Counted from the stretch's first letter, positions 29,747 through 39,555 are shown. The stretch is DNA of 64,000 bases from Bog-473 sp963753115 (GCA_963753115.1 CAVWBB010000008.1:55105-119104), one strand, 5' to 3'. Translations and numbers: made by a program. The notes: generated by a model not told the origin, from the letters alone.

Positions 29747-30358
29747 ATGGAGCTGCACGAGGCCATCCGCCGCCGGGCCATGGTCCGGAGCTTCTCCACC
29801 GAGCCGATCGAACCCGACATCGTGGACACGATGCTGCAGGCCGCCCTGCGGGCACCCACTGCCGGCAACACGCGGGGGACGGCCTGGGTCGTGCTCGAAG
29901 GGCCTGCGCAGACGGCCATCTACTTCGACGCCACGACGGACGCGGCGTGGCGCACCCGGCACAGCGAGTGGTCCGACGGGTTGGCACGGGCCCCCGTGGT
30001 GCTCCTCGCCTACGCCTCGTCCGACGCCTACGTCGACCGCTACGCCGAGGAGGACAAGGCGGAGTCCGGCCTGGGTGCCGGCGCCGAGGTCTGGCCCGTC
30101 CCCTATTGGATCGGCGACGCGGCCTTCGGCGTCATGACCGTCCTCCTGGGGGCGGTGGATGCGGGCCTCGGCGCCTGCATTCTGGGCGCGTTCCGCGGGG
30201 AGGAGGAGCTGGCCATGCAGCTGGGCGTGCCCGATGGTTGGCGGCTCTTCTGTGCCGTCCTGCTCGGCCACCCCGATGGCCGGGACCACCGCTCGGGCTC
30301 GGTGACGCGCACGGGCGCGAGCGCCACCGAGCGGATCCACCGGGGGCACTGGCGCTGA
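29747..30358 (+). CDS. Nitroreductase-family FMN oxidoreductase
   Basis: 203-residue flavin enzyme with the family opening MELHEAIRRRAMVRSFSTEPI (FMN phosphate-binding RRxxRxF), LRAPTAGNTRG and the C-terminal LGACILGAF plus ERIHRGHW. These proteins reduce nitro, quinone or flavin-like substrates with NAD(P)H. ATG 29747 starts the domain directly. It converges on the adenosyltransferase with a 1-base gap, and a 14-bp direct repeat lies upstream. No specific substrate is evident. Confidence 0.85.
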   Translation: MELHEAIRRRAMVRSFSTEPIEPDIVDTMLQAALRAPTAGNTRGTAWVVLEGPAQTAIYFDATTDAAWRTRHSEWSDGLARAPVVLLAYASSDAYVDRYAEEDKAESGLGAGAEVWPVPYWIGDAAFGVMTVLLGAVDAGLGACILGAFRGEEELAMQLGVPDGWRLFCAVLLGHPDGRDHRSGSVTRTGASATERIHRGHWR

Positions 30359-30359
30359 C

Positions 30360-30917
30360 TCAGTGCAGCGGCGCTGACTCCTTGGACAACACGTGCTCCG
30401 GCCCTTCCTGCCACCGGGCCATCGCCCAGAGCAGGTCGGACAGGCGGTTCAGATAGGGCACGACGTACGAGCCCTCCGTCGGCTCGGCCACGGCGATCCG
30501 CTCGGCCTTGCGCACGATGGTGCGGGCCAGGTCCAGAGCGGCGGACACCCTGTTCTCCCCCGGCACGGTGAAGTCGCTCGGCATGTCGAAGCGGGCCAGG
30601 AGGTCGTCGATCCCCGCCTCCAGCGCGACCACCATGTCCGGCGTCACCAGGCTGGACCCCGCCTGGAGTTTGGAACGGTTCTCGGGGGCGGTGGCCACCT
30701 CCGCCATCAGGACGTAGAGGTCGCGGGCGAGCACGACCAGGCGGTCGTTGACCTCGGTTCCCACCGGCGTCTGGGCCCGGGCCACGCCGATGGCGGCCTG
30801 AGCCTCGTCGACGACGCCGTTCAGCTCGATCCGCCACGAGTCCTTGCGCACACGACCCCCGTAGAGCAGGCCCGTCGTCCCGTCGTCACCCCGCTTGGTG
30901 TAGATCCGTGGTGCCAT
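30360..30917 (-). CDS. Cob(I)yrinic acid a,c-diamide adenosyltransferase, PduO type
   Basis: 185-residue trimeric enzyme that converts cob(I)alamin to adenosylcobalamin using ATP. The N-terminal IYTKRGDDGTTGLLYGGRVRKD is the ATP-binding signature, and TVPGENRVSAALDLARTIVRKAER is the second conserved block (Arg/Glu active site). It is divergent from metH, 69 bases apart, and supplies the cofactor of methylmalonyl-CoA mutase at 16271. MetH itself needs methylcobalamin, so the pair covers both B12 forms. Confidence 0.93.
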   Translation of the reverse strand: MAPRIYTKRGDDGTTGLLYGGRVRKDSWRIELNGVVDEAQAAIGVARAQTPVGTEVNDRLVVLARDLYVLMAEVATAPENRSKLQAGSSLVTPDMVVALEAGIDDLLARFDMPSDFTVPGENRVSAALDLARTIVRKAERIAVAEPTEGSYVVPYLNRLSDLLWAMARWQEGPEHVLSKESAPLH

Positions 30918-30986
30918 CAGCGGGATGCTACCGGGGGCATGGCGAGGGGAATCGGGGTGGGAGGGGGTGCCCGGTATCCTGTTTGG

Positions 30987-33900
30987 GTGGTAACTCCTTC
31001 TCCCGAACTCCTTGGTCGGCTCGATCCGTCCGCCTCCACCTACCTGCAGGCGCTCAACGAGCGTGTCGTCATCTTCGACGGCGCCATGGGCACGAACCTG
31101 CAGCTCCTGGGATTGGAAGCTGACGACTTCGGCGGCCCCGAGCTCGAGGGCTGCAACGAGTGGCTCGTCGAGACCCGGCCGGACCTCGTGGCCCAGGTGC
31201 ACCGCTCCTTCTTCGAGGTCGGCTGCGACGTGGTCGAGACCGACACCTTCGGCTCGACCTCGGTCGTCCTCGCCGAGTACGGGTTGGCCGACCGCGCCCG
31301 TGAGCTGACCCGCCGGGCCGCCGAGCTGGCCTGCGCCGTGCGCGACGAGTTCTCGACACCCGAGCGGCCGCGCTGGGTGGCCGGCTCCATGGGCCCGGGC
31401 ACCAAGTTCCCCACGTTGGGGCACATCTCGTACGCCGACTTCCGCGACGCCTACGAGGAGCAGGCGCTCGGGTTGCTCGAGGGCGGCGTCGACCTCCTGC
31501 TCATTGAGACGCAGTTCGACATGCTGTCCATCAAGGCCGCCGTGAACGGCGCCCGGCGCGCCATGGTGGCGCTCGACCGCTACGTCCCCCTGCAGACGCA
31601 GGTGACGATCGAGCTGACCGGCCGCATGCTGCCCGGCACCGAGATCGGCGCCGCACTGACCGTGCTCGACGCCATGCAGGTCGACGTGGTCGGCCTCAAC
31701 TGCGCCACCGGCCCGGTGGAGATGAGCGAGGCGCTCCGCCACCTTTCGGGGGCCAGCCGCGTCCCCATCGCCTGCGTCCCGAATGCGGGCCTCCCGTCGG
31801 TCGTCGACGGCAACATGCACTACGACCTCACGCCCGACGACCTGGCCGAGCACCTGCACCGCTTCGTCAGCGAGTTCGGGGTGTCCGTCATCGGCGGGTG
31901 CTGCGGGACCACGCCGGACCACCTGGCCGCCGTCGTCGCTCGCTGCGCTGACGCCACCCCGGCGGCGCGCACCCCGGTGCACGAGCCCGCCGCCGCCTCC
32001 ATCTACACCTCTGTCCCGTTCGCGCAGGACTCCTCCTACCTCGCCGTAGGTGAGCGCACCAACGCCAACGGGTCCCGGGCCTTCCGCGAGGCGATGCTCG
32101 ATGCCGACTGGGACACCTGCGTCGGCATGGCGCGCGACCAGGTCAAGGAGGGCTCGCACCTCATTGACGTCTGCGTCGACTACACGGGAGCCGACGGCGT
32201 GGCAGACATGACCGAGGTGGCGAGCCGGCTCTGCACGCAGTCGAGCGTGCCGATCATGGTCGACTCCACGGAGGGCCCCGTGGCCCGCGCCGCGCTGGAG
32301 TGGATCGGCGGGCGCGCCGTCTTGAACTCGGTCAACTTGGAGGAAGGCGACGAACCCGGCACCCGGCTCGACACGTTCCTGCGTCTCGCCCGCGAGTTCG
32401 GGGCCGCCGTCGTCTGCACCTGCATCGACGAGGAGGGCCAGGCCCGCACGGCGGAGTGGAAGGCACGTGCCGCCCGCAACATCCGCGACATCGCCGTCGA
32501 GCGCTACGGGCTGGCGCCCGAGGATCTTCTCTTCGACCCGCTCGCCCTGCCGCTCTCGACCGGCATGGAGGAGAGCAGGGGGGACGGGATCGAGACGATC
32601 GAGGGCATCCGGCGGATCAAGGCCGAGCTGCCCGGGGTCTCCACCATCCTCGGGCTCTCCAATGTGTCCTTCGGCCTCAACCCGGCGGCACGCCAGGTCC
32701 TCAACTCGGTGTTCCTGCACGAGTGCGTGGAGGCCGGGCTCGACTCGGCGATCGTGCACGCCTCCAAGATCCTGCCGCTCGCCCGCATCGACGACCGGGC
32801 CAAGGAGGTCTGCCTCGACCTGGTCTACAACCGGCGCACCGACGACTACGACCCCCTGCAGGAGCTCCTGTCACTCTTCGAGGGCGTGAAGGTCAACGCC
32901 GGGGCGGCGGACGAGCACCTCGACTGGCCGGTCGACCGCCGGCTGTCCCAGCGCATCATTGACGGCAACCGCAACGGCCTGGAGGACGACCTGACCGAGG
33001 CGCTCGAGTCGGGCACCGCCGCGCTGGCCATCGTCAACGACATCCTCCTCGAGGGGATGAAGGTCGTGGGCGAGCGCTTCGCCTCGGGCGAGATGCAGCT
33101 GCCCTTCGTGCTGCAGTCCGCCGAGACCATGAAGGCCGCGGTGGCCTTCCTGGAGCCGCACATGGAGAAGTCGGACCAGGGCGGCAAGGGCACCGTGGTG
33201 CTGGCCACCGTCAAGGGTGACGTGCACGACATCGGGAAGAACCTGGTCGACATCATCCTGACCAACAACGGGTACGAGGTGGTCAACCTCGGGATCAAGA
33301 TCGGCATCAACGAGATGGTCGCCGCGGTCGAGGAGCACAAGGCCGACGCCATCGGCATGAGCGGCCTGCTGGTGAAGTCGACACTGATCATGCGCGAGAA
33401 CCTGGTCGAGCTGAACGACCGATCGCTGTCGAACATCCCTGTCCTCCTGGGCGGCGCCGCACTGACACGGACCTATGTCGAGCGCGACCTGCGCGAGGTC
33501 TACGACGGCCGGCTCTTCTACGGGCGCGACGCCTTCGAGGGGCTGCGCACGATGGACCGCCTCGTCGAGCTGAAGCGCAGCGGCGAGGACGACCCCAAAT
33601 TCGGACGGGAGATCTCCGAGAAGAACGTGCCCCGGCGCAGCCGGCTCGACGACCAGGAGACCGCCCCGGTCGAGGGGCAGCCTGCCCGCGCCGACGTGGC
33701 GCTGGACAATCCCCTGTTCACCCCGCCCTTCGTGGGCAGCCGGGTGGCCGTCGGGATCCCGCTCGACGACATCGCCGAGTACCTCAACCTGACCGCGCTC
33801 TTCCGCAACCAATGGGGCTTCCGGCCCGAGAACGGCGAGAACGACACCGAGTTCAAGACCCGCGTGAAGGCGACGCTGCGCGAACAGCTGGGCAAGGCCA

Positions 33901-34499
33901 AGGAGGCCGACCTGCTGGTGCCATCGGTCGCCTACGGCCACTTCGCCGCCAACGCCGAGGGCAACGACCTCGTGATCTGGAAGGACGAGTCCCGGTCCTC
34001 GGAATGGATGCGCTTCACCTTTCCGCGCCAACGCAAGGAGCCCTGGCTCTGCATTTCGGACTTCTTCCGGTCAGCCGACTCCGGCGGCGAGGACTTCGCC
34101 AGCTTCATGCTCTGCACCATCGGGGCGCGGGCATCCGAAGAGGCGGCCCGCCTGTTCGCCGAGGACCACTACAAGGAGTACCTGTTCCTGCACGGCCTCA
34201 GCGTCGAGATGGCCGAGGCCACCGCGGAGTACTGGCACCGCCGGGTGCGCGAGGAGCTCGGGTTCGCGTCCGAAGACGGGCCGACCCTGACCGGCCTCTT
34301 CCGCCAGCAGTACCGGGGCGGGCGCTACTCGTGGGGCTACCCGGCCTGCCCCGATCTGACCGACAACGCCAAGGTCGTGGAGCTGCTCGGCGGCGACCGC
34401 ATCGGCGTGACGGTGAGCGAGGGGTTCCAGCTCAACCCCGAGCAGACGACCGACGCCATCATCTGCCACCACCCCGAGGCCAAGTACTTCGTGGCGTGA
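30987..34499 (+). CDS. metH: Cobalamin-dependent methionine synthase
   Basis: 1170-residue four-module enzyme that methylates homocysteine from methyltetrahydrofolate. Module 1 (residues ~20-320) holds the zinc cysteines GLNCATG (C239) and GGCCGT (C305, C306). Module 2 is the pterin domain (GERTNANGSRAFR, VDYTGADG). Module 3 is the B12 domain with cap LPFVLQSAETMKAA and DVHDIGKN, whose His747 is the lower axial ligand. Module 4 is the AdoMet reactivation domain (GRYSWGYPACPD). GTG 30987 is used because the protein begins with VTPSPELLGRLDP immediately before the homocysteine domain; upstream frame is antisense to the adenosyltransferase. Confidence 0.95.
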   Translation: MVTPSPELLGRLDPSASTYLQALNERVVIFDGAMGTNLQLLGLEADDFGGPELEGCNEWLVETRPDLVAQVHRSFFEVGCDVVETDTFGSTSVVLAEYGLADRARELTRRAAELACAVRDEFSTPERPRWVAGSMGPGTKFPTLGHISYADFRDAYEEQALGLLEGGVDLLLIETQFDMLSIKAAVNGARRAMVALDRYVPLQTQVTIELTGRMLPGTEIGAALTVLDAMQVDVVGLNCATGPVEMSEALRHLSGASRVPIACVPNAGLPSVVDGNMHYDLTPDDLAEHLHRFVSEFGVSVIGGCCGTTPDHLAAVVARCADATPAARTPVHEPAAASIYTSVPFAQDSSYLAVGERTNANGSRAFREAMLDADWDTCVGMARDQVKEGSHLIDVCVDYTGADGVADMTEVASRLCTQSSVPIMVDSTEGPVARAALEWIGGRAVLNSVNLEEGDEPGTRLDTFLRLAREFGAAVVCTCIDEEGQARTAEWKARAARNIRDIAVERYGLAPEDLLFDPLALPLSTGMEESRGDGIETIEGIRRIKAELPGVSTILGLSNVSFGLNPAARQVLNSVFLHECVEAGLDSAIVHASKILPLARIDDRAKEVCLDLVYNRRTDDYDPLQELLSLFEGVKVNAGAADEHLDWPVDRRLSQRIIDGNRNGLEDDLTEALESGTAALAIVNDILLEGMKVVGERFASGEMQLPFVLQSAETMKAAVAFLEPHMEKSDQGGKGTVVLATVKGDVHDIGKNLVDIILTNNGYEVVNLGIKIGINEMVAAVEEHKADAIGMSGLLVKSTLIMRENLVELNDRSLSNIPVLLGGAALTRTYVERDLREVYDGRLFYGRDAFEGLRTMDRLVELKRSGEDDPKFGREISEKNVPRRSRLDDQETAPVEGQPARADVALDNPLFTPPFVGSRVAVGIPLDDIAEYLNLTALFRNQWGFRPENGENDTEFKTRVKATLREQLGKAKEADLLVPSVAYGHFAANAEGNDLVIWKDESRSSEWMRFTFPRQRKEPWLCISDFFRSADSGGEDFASFMLCTIGARASEEAARLFAEDHYKEYLFLHGLSVEMAEATAEYWHRRVREELGFASEDGPTLTGLFRQQYRGGRYSWGYPACPDLTDNAKVVELLGGDRIGVTVSEGFQLNPEQTTDAIICHHPEAKYFVA

Positions 34500-34501
34500 G
34501 G

Positions 34502-35350
34502 ATGGGGCGGGGCCGGTGCGGAGTCGCCGGTGCCCTGGCGGCCTGCGGCCTCCTGGTGCTGCTGGCGGGGACGGACATGGGGGCGGGGGCGCCGGCGGGC
34601 GCAGCCATCCTGACGACGGCGTCGCTCGGGGAGGTCGTCGTCCCGGATCTCGGCCTGGGCTACACCGTCAGCTCGGAGGGCCCGCTCAACCCCTCCGAAT
34701 TCGCCTCCCACGCGCCGGATCCCTCCGCCGCTGCCGGCGCCCTCTCCACGTTGTCCACGTCCATTGCCACCTACGAGCGGGTGTGGCAGGCCGACGGGGG
34801 CCTCAACCAGGTGCAGGACCTGCTGGTGCGCTTCCCGAGCGAGGAAGCGGCCCTGGTGTTCCTGCAGGCCGCCCAGCACGCACTCGAGTCGGGGGAGATC
34901 GTGGATTCGAACGCGGTGCCCTCCATCCCCGGCGCCCGCCGCGTGACCTATTTCGCCGCCACCAACCAGGACGGCGTCGGCGAGGCCATCACCATGCGCG
35001 CCGGTGTGTACGTCGACCTGCTGTCGTTCTTCTCGGCAGCTTCGGGCAACGCTCAGCCGATTTCGCCGGCCAACGCCGAAAAGGTGGCCCGGGCCCAGTA
35101 TGCGGCGATGCGACAGGCGCCGGGCGGCGCGTCGGCGCAGGCCGAGACCGTCAGCAAGAAGGGCATGTCGGCCGGCACGATCGCTCTGGCCGTGGTCGTC
35201 GTGCTCGTCCTGTCGCTGGCCGTGGCGACGCCCGCCCTGTTGCGGCGGCGCCGTGACACCGCAGAGGCGGCCGTGACGGCGGCGCCCCTCCCGACCGCCG
35301 CGGCGTCAGACCGCGACGCGGTTGACGATCTCCGCGAACACAGCGGGTGA
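34502..35350 (+). CDS. Exported protein of unknown function with C-terminal membrane anchor
   Basis: 282 residues. The N-terminus is a signal peptide (RCGVAGALAACGLLVLLAGTDMG, with an Ala-rich cleavage region) and the C-terminus has one helix (GTIALAVVVVLVLSLAVATPALL) followed by RRRR, so the ~200-residue middle faces outside. The middle resembles no family I can name; it contains DLGLGYTVSSEGPLN and a QDLLVRFPSEEAALVFLQ stretch. It follows metH by a few bases (GTG 34496 or ATG 34502), but a metabolic link is not evident. Confidence 0.6.
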   Translation: MGRGRCGVAGALAACGLLVLLAGTDMGAGAPAGAAILTTASLGEVVVPDLGLGYTVSSEGPLNPSEFASHAPDPSAAAGALSTLSTSIATYERVWQADGGLNQVQDLLVRFPSEEAALVFLQAAQHALESGEIVDSNAVPSIPGARRVTYFAATNQDGVGEAITMRAGVYVDLLSFFSAASGNAQPISPANAEKVARAQYAAMRQAPGGASAQAETVSKKGMSAGTIALAVVVVLVLSLAVATPALLRRRRDTAEAAVTAAPLPTAAASDRDAVDDLREHSG

Positions 35351-36044
35351 CGTCACGGGGAGCAGGTGGCCCGAGTCGACGCGGATGACCTCGACCGGAT
35401 CCGGCAGGCGCTCGGCCATGCGTTCCTGCATCTCGGGGCGCACGGGACGGTCCCGCTCGTTCACCACGTAGGTGATGGGCACGCCGGCGGCCAGTGACCA
35501 GTACACGGGCTGGAAGTAGTGGTGCACCGTGTCCTCGACCGAGCGGGCGGGGTCGACGACGAAGGCCAAGGTGGCGTCGTCGAGCGGCTCCGCACCGTAG
35601 GAGTGGCGAAACGCCTCCGGATCGGCGGGCGGACCGGGCAGCGTGATCGCCCGCCCATCTTTCTCGGCCGCCGCCACCGCCAGGCGCAGCCCGTCACGGT
35701 GCCGTTCCTGCATGCACTCGATGCCGCACCCACCTTCGGCGGGCACCGAGCGCGGCGTTGAGGACGATGGCGCCGACGCGGCCACCGAGCGCGGCCACCA
35801 CCCCGGGCACGACCAGGCCGCCGGAGGAATGCGCCACGAGCGTCACCGCGCCGTCGCCGGCACCCGCTTCGATGTCGGCGGCCACCGACGCCGCCTCCTG
35901 GTCGACCGTCAACGTGGCCAGGTCGGCCGGCCGTGACCCGCGGCCGGGCAGGTCCACGGCGAGGGACCTCCGGTCGAGATACGGGAGCAGGCGGTCCCAG
36001 AAGCGGGCGGTCGCGCCGCCGCCATGGATGAGGACGACCGTCAC
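35306..36044 (-). CDS. Alpha/beta hydrolase (frameshifted)
   Basis: Serine hydrolase of roughly 245 residues when repaired. TVVLIHGGGATARFW is the oxyanion strand, LPGRGSRPADL follows, and LVAHSSGGLVV is the nucleophile elbow. The frame then breaks at the CC of 35746-35747 and continues as VPAEGGCGIECMQERH with the acid NERDRPV and the His in VDSGHLLPV. GTG 36044 is the first start in frame; an ATG at about 36074 fits another frame, so a second indel at the 5' end is possible. It is convergent with the upstream membrane-anchored protein gene. Confidence 0.68.
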
Positions 36045-36120
36045 GGCGTCGGGGTGCCCAGGGCGGTTCGCATGGCGGCGCAGGTTAGTGCCGGCGAGGC
36101 GGCTCACTAGGCTCCCGCAG

Positions 36121-36558
36121 GTGACCCCGGTCGACGAATCCGGACAGGCCGCACCCATCACGGGTCTCTCGCACGTGCAGCTCGACGTCTCCGACGTGGC
36201 GGCGAGCGCCACCTGGTACAGCGCGGTCCTCGGCCTCCGCCCGTTCGCCGACGACCCGGACGTCGGCTACGTCGCGCTGCAGCACCCCGGGGCGAAGTTC
36301 GTCGTGGTGCTCACCAGGGTCCCGGCAGCAGGTGGGAACACGGCCGCCGCGGGCAGGGGCGGGAGCGGCGGCGGCGGCGGCGGCGGCGGACTGGACCATC
36401 TGGCGTTGGCTGTCCCCGACGGTGCCTCGCTCGAGGCCTGGGCCGCGCACCTCACCGAGGTCGGCATCGATCACGATGGCGTCGTGTTGGAGGGTGGTCA
36501 CCCGTCGCTGCAACTGCGGGACCCGGATGGCATCGCCATCGAGCTGGTCGCGCCCTGA
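36121..36558 (+). CDS. VOC-family protein with poly-glycine insert
   Basis: 145-residue glyoxalase-like protein: GLSHVQLDVSDVAASATWYSAVLGL, then LDHLALAVPDGASLEAWAAHL and a DPDGIAIELVAP end, giving the His and Glu metal-ligand pattern. Between the two modules sits a run of eight glycines (within 36370-36395) encoded by repeated GGC, probably a flexible linker that grew by slippage. GTG 36121 starts the protein. The function is unknown. Confidence 0.75.
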   Translation: MTPVDESGQAAPITGLSHVQLDVSDVAASATWYSAVLGLRPFADDPDVGYVALQHPGAKFVVVLTRVPAAGGNTAAAGRGGSGGGGGGGGLDHLALAVPDGASLEAWAAHLTEVGIDHDGVVLEGGHPSLQLRDPDGIAIELVAP

Positions 36559-36612
36559 GGCACGAAACCCGAGACCTTCAGCCCGCGCCCCGGCGGCGCC
36601 GGAATCGGGGTC

Positions 36613-36912
36613 TCAGCCCCACTCGGTGAGCTTCCGGAAGCGAGACTTGGCCGAGACGCGGGGCGCCGGCTCCTGGGCGGCCTCGGCCCGATTCGTGCGC
36701 AACCAGGCCATGAGCCCGTCGGCGTCGGCGAACACGATCTCCCGGTCGGTGTCCATCACGTAGAGGTGAATGGCACCGGAGTCAGCGGTGACCGAGAACT
36801 CGATCTTGCCGTTGGCGACGAAGCACCAGAGCGGCGTGGCGCCCGGCGTCGACCTCGGCTCGAGCCGCCAGCCCGGCCGGCCGCCGAGGAGGTCGAGCAC
36901 GTCGTTGGTCAT
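36613..36912 (-). CDS. Small hypothetical protein
   Basis: 99 residues starting at ATG 36912. A central WCFVANGKIEFSVTADSGAIHLYVMDTDREIVF reads as a beta-rich soluble domain, followed by ADADGLMAWLRTNRAE helix and a basic C-terminus. No signal peptide or membrane helix is seen. I do not recognise a family. It could be a small ligand-binding or regulatory protein. The neighbouring region upstream holds degenerate repeats and an insertion element. Confidence 0.55.
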   Translation of the reverse strand: MTNDVLDLLGGRPGWRLEPRSTPGATPLWCFVANGKIEFSVTADSGAIHLYVMDTDREIVFADADGLMAWLRTNRAEAAQEPAPRVSAKSRFRKLTEWG

Positions 36913-36984
36913 CGGTCTTCGCCTTCGCCCATGTCGCTCCGGATAGTCGTGCTCGTCGGCCGAGGCTATCTCCCCCATCGATCC

Positions 36985-37155
36985 GCCTTGCTCGGCGACA
37001 TGGCGCGTCAACTCCGCAAGGCCGGACTCGGCGGCGCAGCTGACGGCACCGGACACGGCGGCGCCGGCCTGACCGCGGGACGAGATGGCTCCCGCGACAG
37101 GCCTCCGGTATCCTCACTCTCGGCCTTGCTCGGTGACATGGCGCGTAACTCCGCA
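36985..37155. repeat. Degenerate ~34-bp direct repeat pair
   Basis: GCCTTGCTCGGYGACATGGC plus the following CGT(C)AACTCCGCA occurs at 36985-37018 and at 37123-37155, with weaker similarity continuing about 25 bases (GCCGG...GGCGGCGC...CTGAC). The copies differ by one substitution and one deletion. No coding domain overlaps them. They lie just before the decayed transposase and may be leftovers of a duplication or of an older element end. Confidence 0.6.
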
Positions 37156-37241
37156 CGCCGGTGGCGGCGCGCTGACTGGAGGCGGGGCGGTGACCGTGAC
37201 GGGATGGCTCGGCGCCGGCCTCGGCTAGGAGACTGTTGAAC

Positions 37242-37267
37242 AAATCGCGCTTTGATACTCGCGATTT
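37242..37267. repeat. Inverted repeat at left edge of IS remnant
   Basis: AAATCGCG at 37242-37249 and CGCGATTT at 37260-37267 form a perfect 8-bp stem with a 10-base loop. It lies 27 bases before the transposase start and may be part of the left terminal region of the element. Confidence 0.5.
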
Positions 37268-37293
37268 GAGTACGGATCGTCGAGAATTGGCGA

Positions 37294-38892
37294 GTGCAAG
37301 GACGAAGCGAATACAACCCTGAGCTGCTCGACGCGGCTGCGCTGTGTCGCCAGCTGGTCGAGAGGGCAGCGTCGAGGCGTTCCTGGCTGATCACCGCCAC
37401 GACCTGTTCCCCGACGAGATGTTCTCCGACCTCTTCCCCTCGGGCCGTGGACGCCCGTCGATCCCAGCTGACGTGGTGGCCTGTGTCATGGTCCTCCAGG
37501 CCCTCGAGGGGCTCTCGGACCGAGACGCCGCCGGGCCCTCCGCGACCGCATCAGCTGGAAAGTGGCCTGTGGGCTGGCGCTAGACCGACGAAGGCTTCGA
37601 CTATTCGGTGCTCACCTATTGGCGCACCCGATTGCGCAGGTCAGATCGTCCTGAGCGGATCTTCGACGCTGTGTGCTCGGTCATCGATGCCACCGGGGTG
37701 CTCAAGGGCAAGACTCGCCGGGCCCTCGACTCGACCCTGCTCGACGACGCCGTCGCCACTCAGGACACGGTCACCCAGCTAATCGCGGCGATCCGACGGG
37801 TGCGCCGGGTCGTCCCGGCGCGGACCGTGTGCCCGTTTGGGCCCACGACTACGAGTCCTCGGGCAAGCCGCTGATCGCCTGGGACGACCCGGTGGCCAAG
37901 GCAGCCCTGGTCGACGCTCTGGTCAACGACGCCTTGGCGCTACTCGGCGCCTTCGAGGAGAGCGCGAGTGAAACCGAAGCCACCTCGGCCTAGGCTTGTT
38001 GGCCCTTGTGGCCGGCCAAGAAGTCGAACAGGCGACGACGGCACCTGGAAGATCGCACAGCGGGTGGCTAAGGACCGGGTCATCTCTGTGGTCGATCCCG
38101 AGACGCGCCACATGCACAAGTCGCGTTCTGAATACCGCGACGGCTACAAGGCCCACATCGCCATCGAGCCCGAGACCGGGCTGGTCACTTCGGCGACCCT
38201 CACCCCGGCCAACGCTCCTGACGGGTCGACGGGTGTCGAGCTCATACGCGACGAGGAGCCAGGTCTCCAGATCCTGGGCGACGGCGCCTATGGCTCAGGC
38301 GAGATGCTGGCGGCACTGAGCGCAGCCAGGCATCACAAGGCCCTCAAACCCTGGCCTCTCAACACGGCGGTCCCCGGAGGCTTCAGCGCGACGACTTCAT
38401 TGTCGACCACGAAGCCAAGACGGCCACCTGCCCGGCCGGGCACACCGTCATCATCACAAGGGATTCGCCGCCGTGTTCGGCACCCGTTGTCGAGGCTGTC
38501 CACTGCGAGCCGATGCACCAAGGCCCGCGACGGCCGGACGCTCCAGATGAGCCCTATGACGCTCAGCTCGCCGAGGCCCGTCGGGCTTGGCGAGACGGTG
38601 ACTTCGCCGAGGAGTACCGGCGATGGCGTCCCATGGTCGAACGCTCCATTGCTTGGTTGGTGGCCGACATCACGTCGCTCAGATCCGCGGCGTCGAGAAG
38701 AACCGCCTCGGCCTCTCGCTGCGCGTCGCGGCCATCAACCTCAGGCGCTTGGTCAACCTCGGACTCGACCACGACGGCGGATGGCGCTCGGAGCGACCTG
38801 ACCGCTCCCGCAAACCCAGGCCGTCAAAGAGGGACCTCGCTCGGGCATTGCCACCTGGTGCATTCAACTTGTTAATGTTGATGAAAAAGTAG
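37294..38892 (+). pseudogene. Decayed transposase, IS1182/IS5-like DDE family
   Basis: The peptide pieces align in order along one strand but in several frames: QGRSEYNPELLDAAALCRQLVE at 37294, GSVEAFLADHRHDLFPDEMFSDLFP and the DUF772-like DRDAA region, YWRTRLRRSDRPERIFDAV with LDSTLLDDAVATQD, SVVDPETRHMHKSRSEYRDGYKAHIAIE (DDE core), then GVEKNRLGLSLRVAAINLRRLVNLGLD near the end. At least four shifts and an in-frame stop at 37583 separate them, more than the single-base errors elsewhere. It ends 10 bases from the PAP2 stop. Clear terminal inverted repeats were not found. Confidence 0.8.
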
Positions 38893-38901
38893 AGAGTAAT
38901 T

Positions 38902-39555
38902 CTAGGCCCGATTGAGCGCCGCTGCACGCTCCACGGGCACGAAGGCCGGCGGGCTCACCTTCCGCTCGAAGAACGAGCCCCCTGCGGCGACGACGCCGAC
39001 GGACAACAGCACCGAGCCGATGACATCGAGCGGGGTATGCCAGAGCGCGCTGACGACGGCCAGCGACATGAGCGCCGTCCAGGCGGCCCCGAGCACGAAG
39101 GTCGTGATGCGTCCCCATTTCCCGAGGACCGGGTAGAGCGCCACCCACATGGCAAAGGCCGTGGCGCACACCGCGGTGACGTTCCCGGAAGGAAAGCTGA
39201 GCTCGCCGAAGTAGCGCTCCTGCACCAGCGGCTTCATGAGCTCCTCGCTGATCACGAAGGCCGCGGCGGCGAGACCGGCGTACACGGCGATCCGCACCAG
39301 GACGCGCCGGCGAGCGCCGAAGACCACGCTGGCGAGGAGGGCGCCGACGATCGCCGGCACGGCGAACAGGTAGAGGATCACGGGCGAATTGTTGAGGGTC
39401 GCCGAGGGGCCGAAGGCGTTCACGGCATGGCGCTCGAGGTGGACGGCCCTCCATTCGAAGTAAAAGGGCTGGTGGCCGCGCGAGACCGCGACCGCCAAGA
39501 GCATGAAAGCCACCAGGCTGACCAGGCCTGTGATCCTGAGGTGGGCACGGGACAC
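38902..39555 (-). CDS. PAP2-superfamily membrane phosphatase
   Basis: 217-residue protein with about six helices. Motif KPLVQERYFGELSFPSGN covers the first two PAP2 signatures (KxxxxxxR and PSGH) and SALWHTPLDVIG is the third (HxxxD). The second motif has Asn where the family has the catalytic-proton His, so activity may be altered or the reading should be checked. Members dephosphorylate undecaprenyl-pyrophosphate or phosphatidate. GTG 39555 is chosen at the start of the hydrophobic region; the longer frame is antisense. Confidence 0.75.
   Translation of the reverse strand: MSRAHLRITGLVSLVAFMLLAVAVSRGHQPFYFEWRAVHLERHAVNAFGPSATLNNSPVILYLFAVPAIVGALLASVVFGARRRVLVRIAVYAGLAAAAFVISEELMKPLVQERYFGELSFPSGNVTAVCATAFAMWVALYPVLGKWGRITTFVLGAAWTALMSLAVVSALWHTPLDVIGSVLLSVGVVAAGGSFFERKVSPPAFVPVERAAALNRA

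Noticed and set aside
30918..30986. Cobalamin riboswitch between the adenosyltransferase and metH
   Set aside because: The gap of 69 bases is too short and no B12-box-like sequence was seen.
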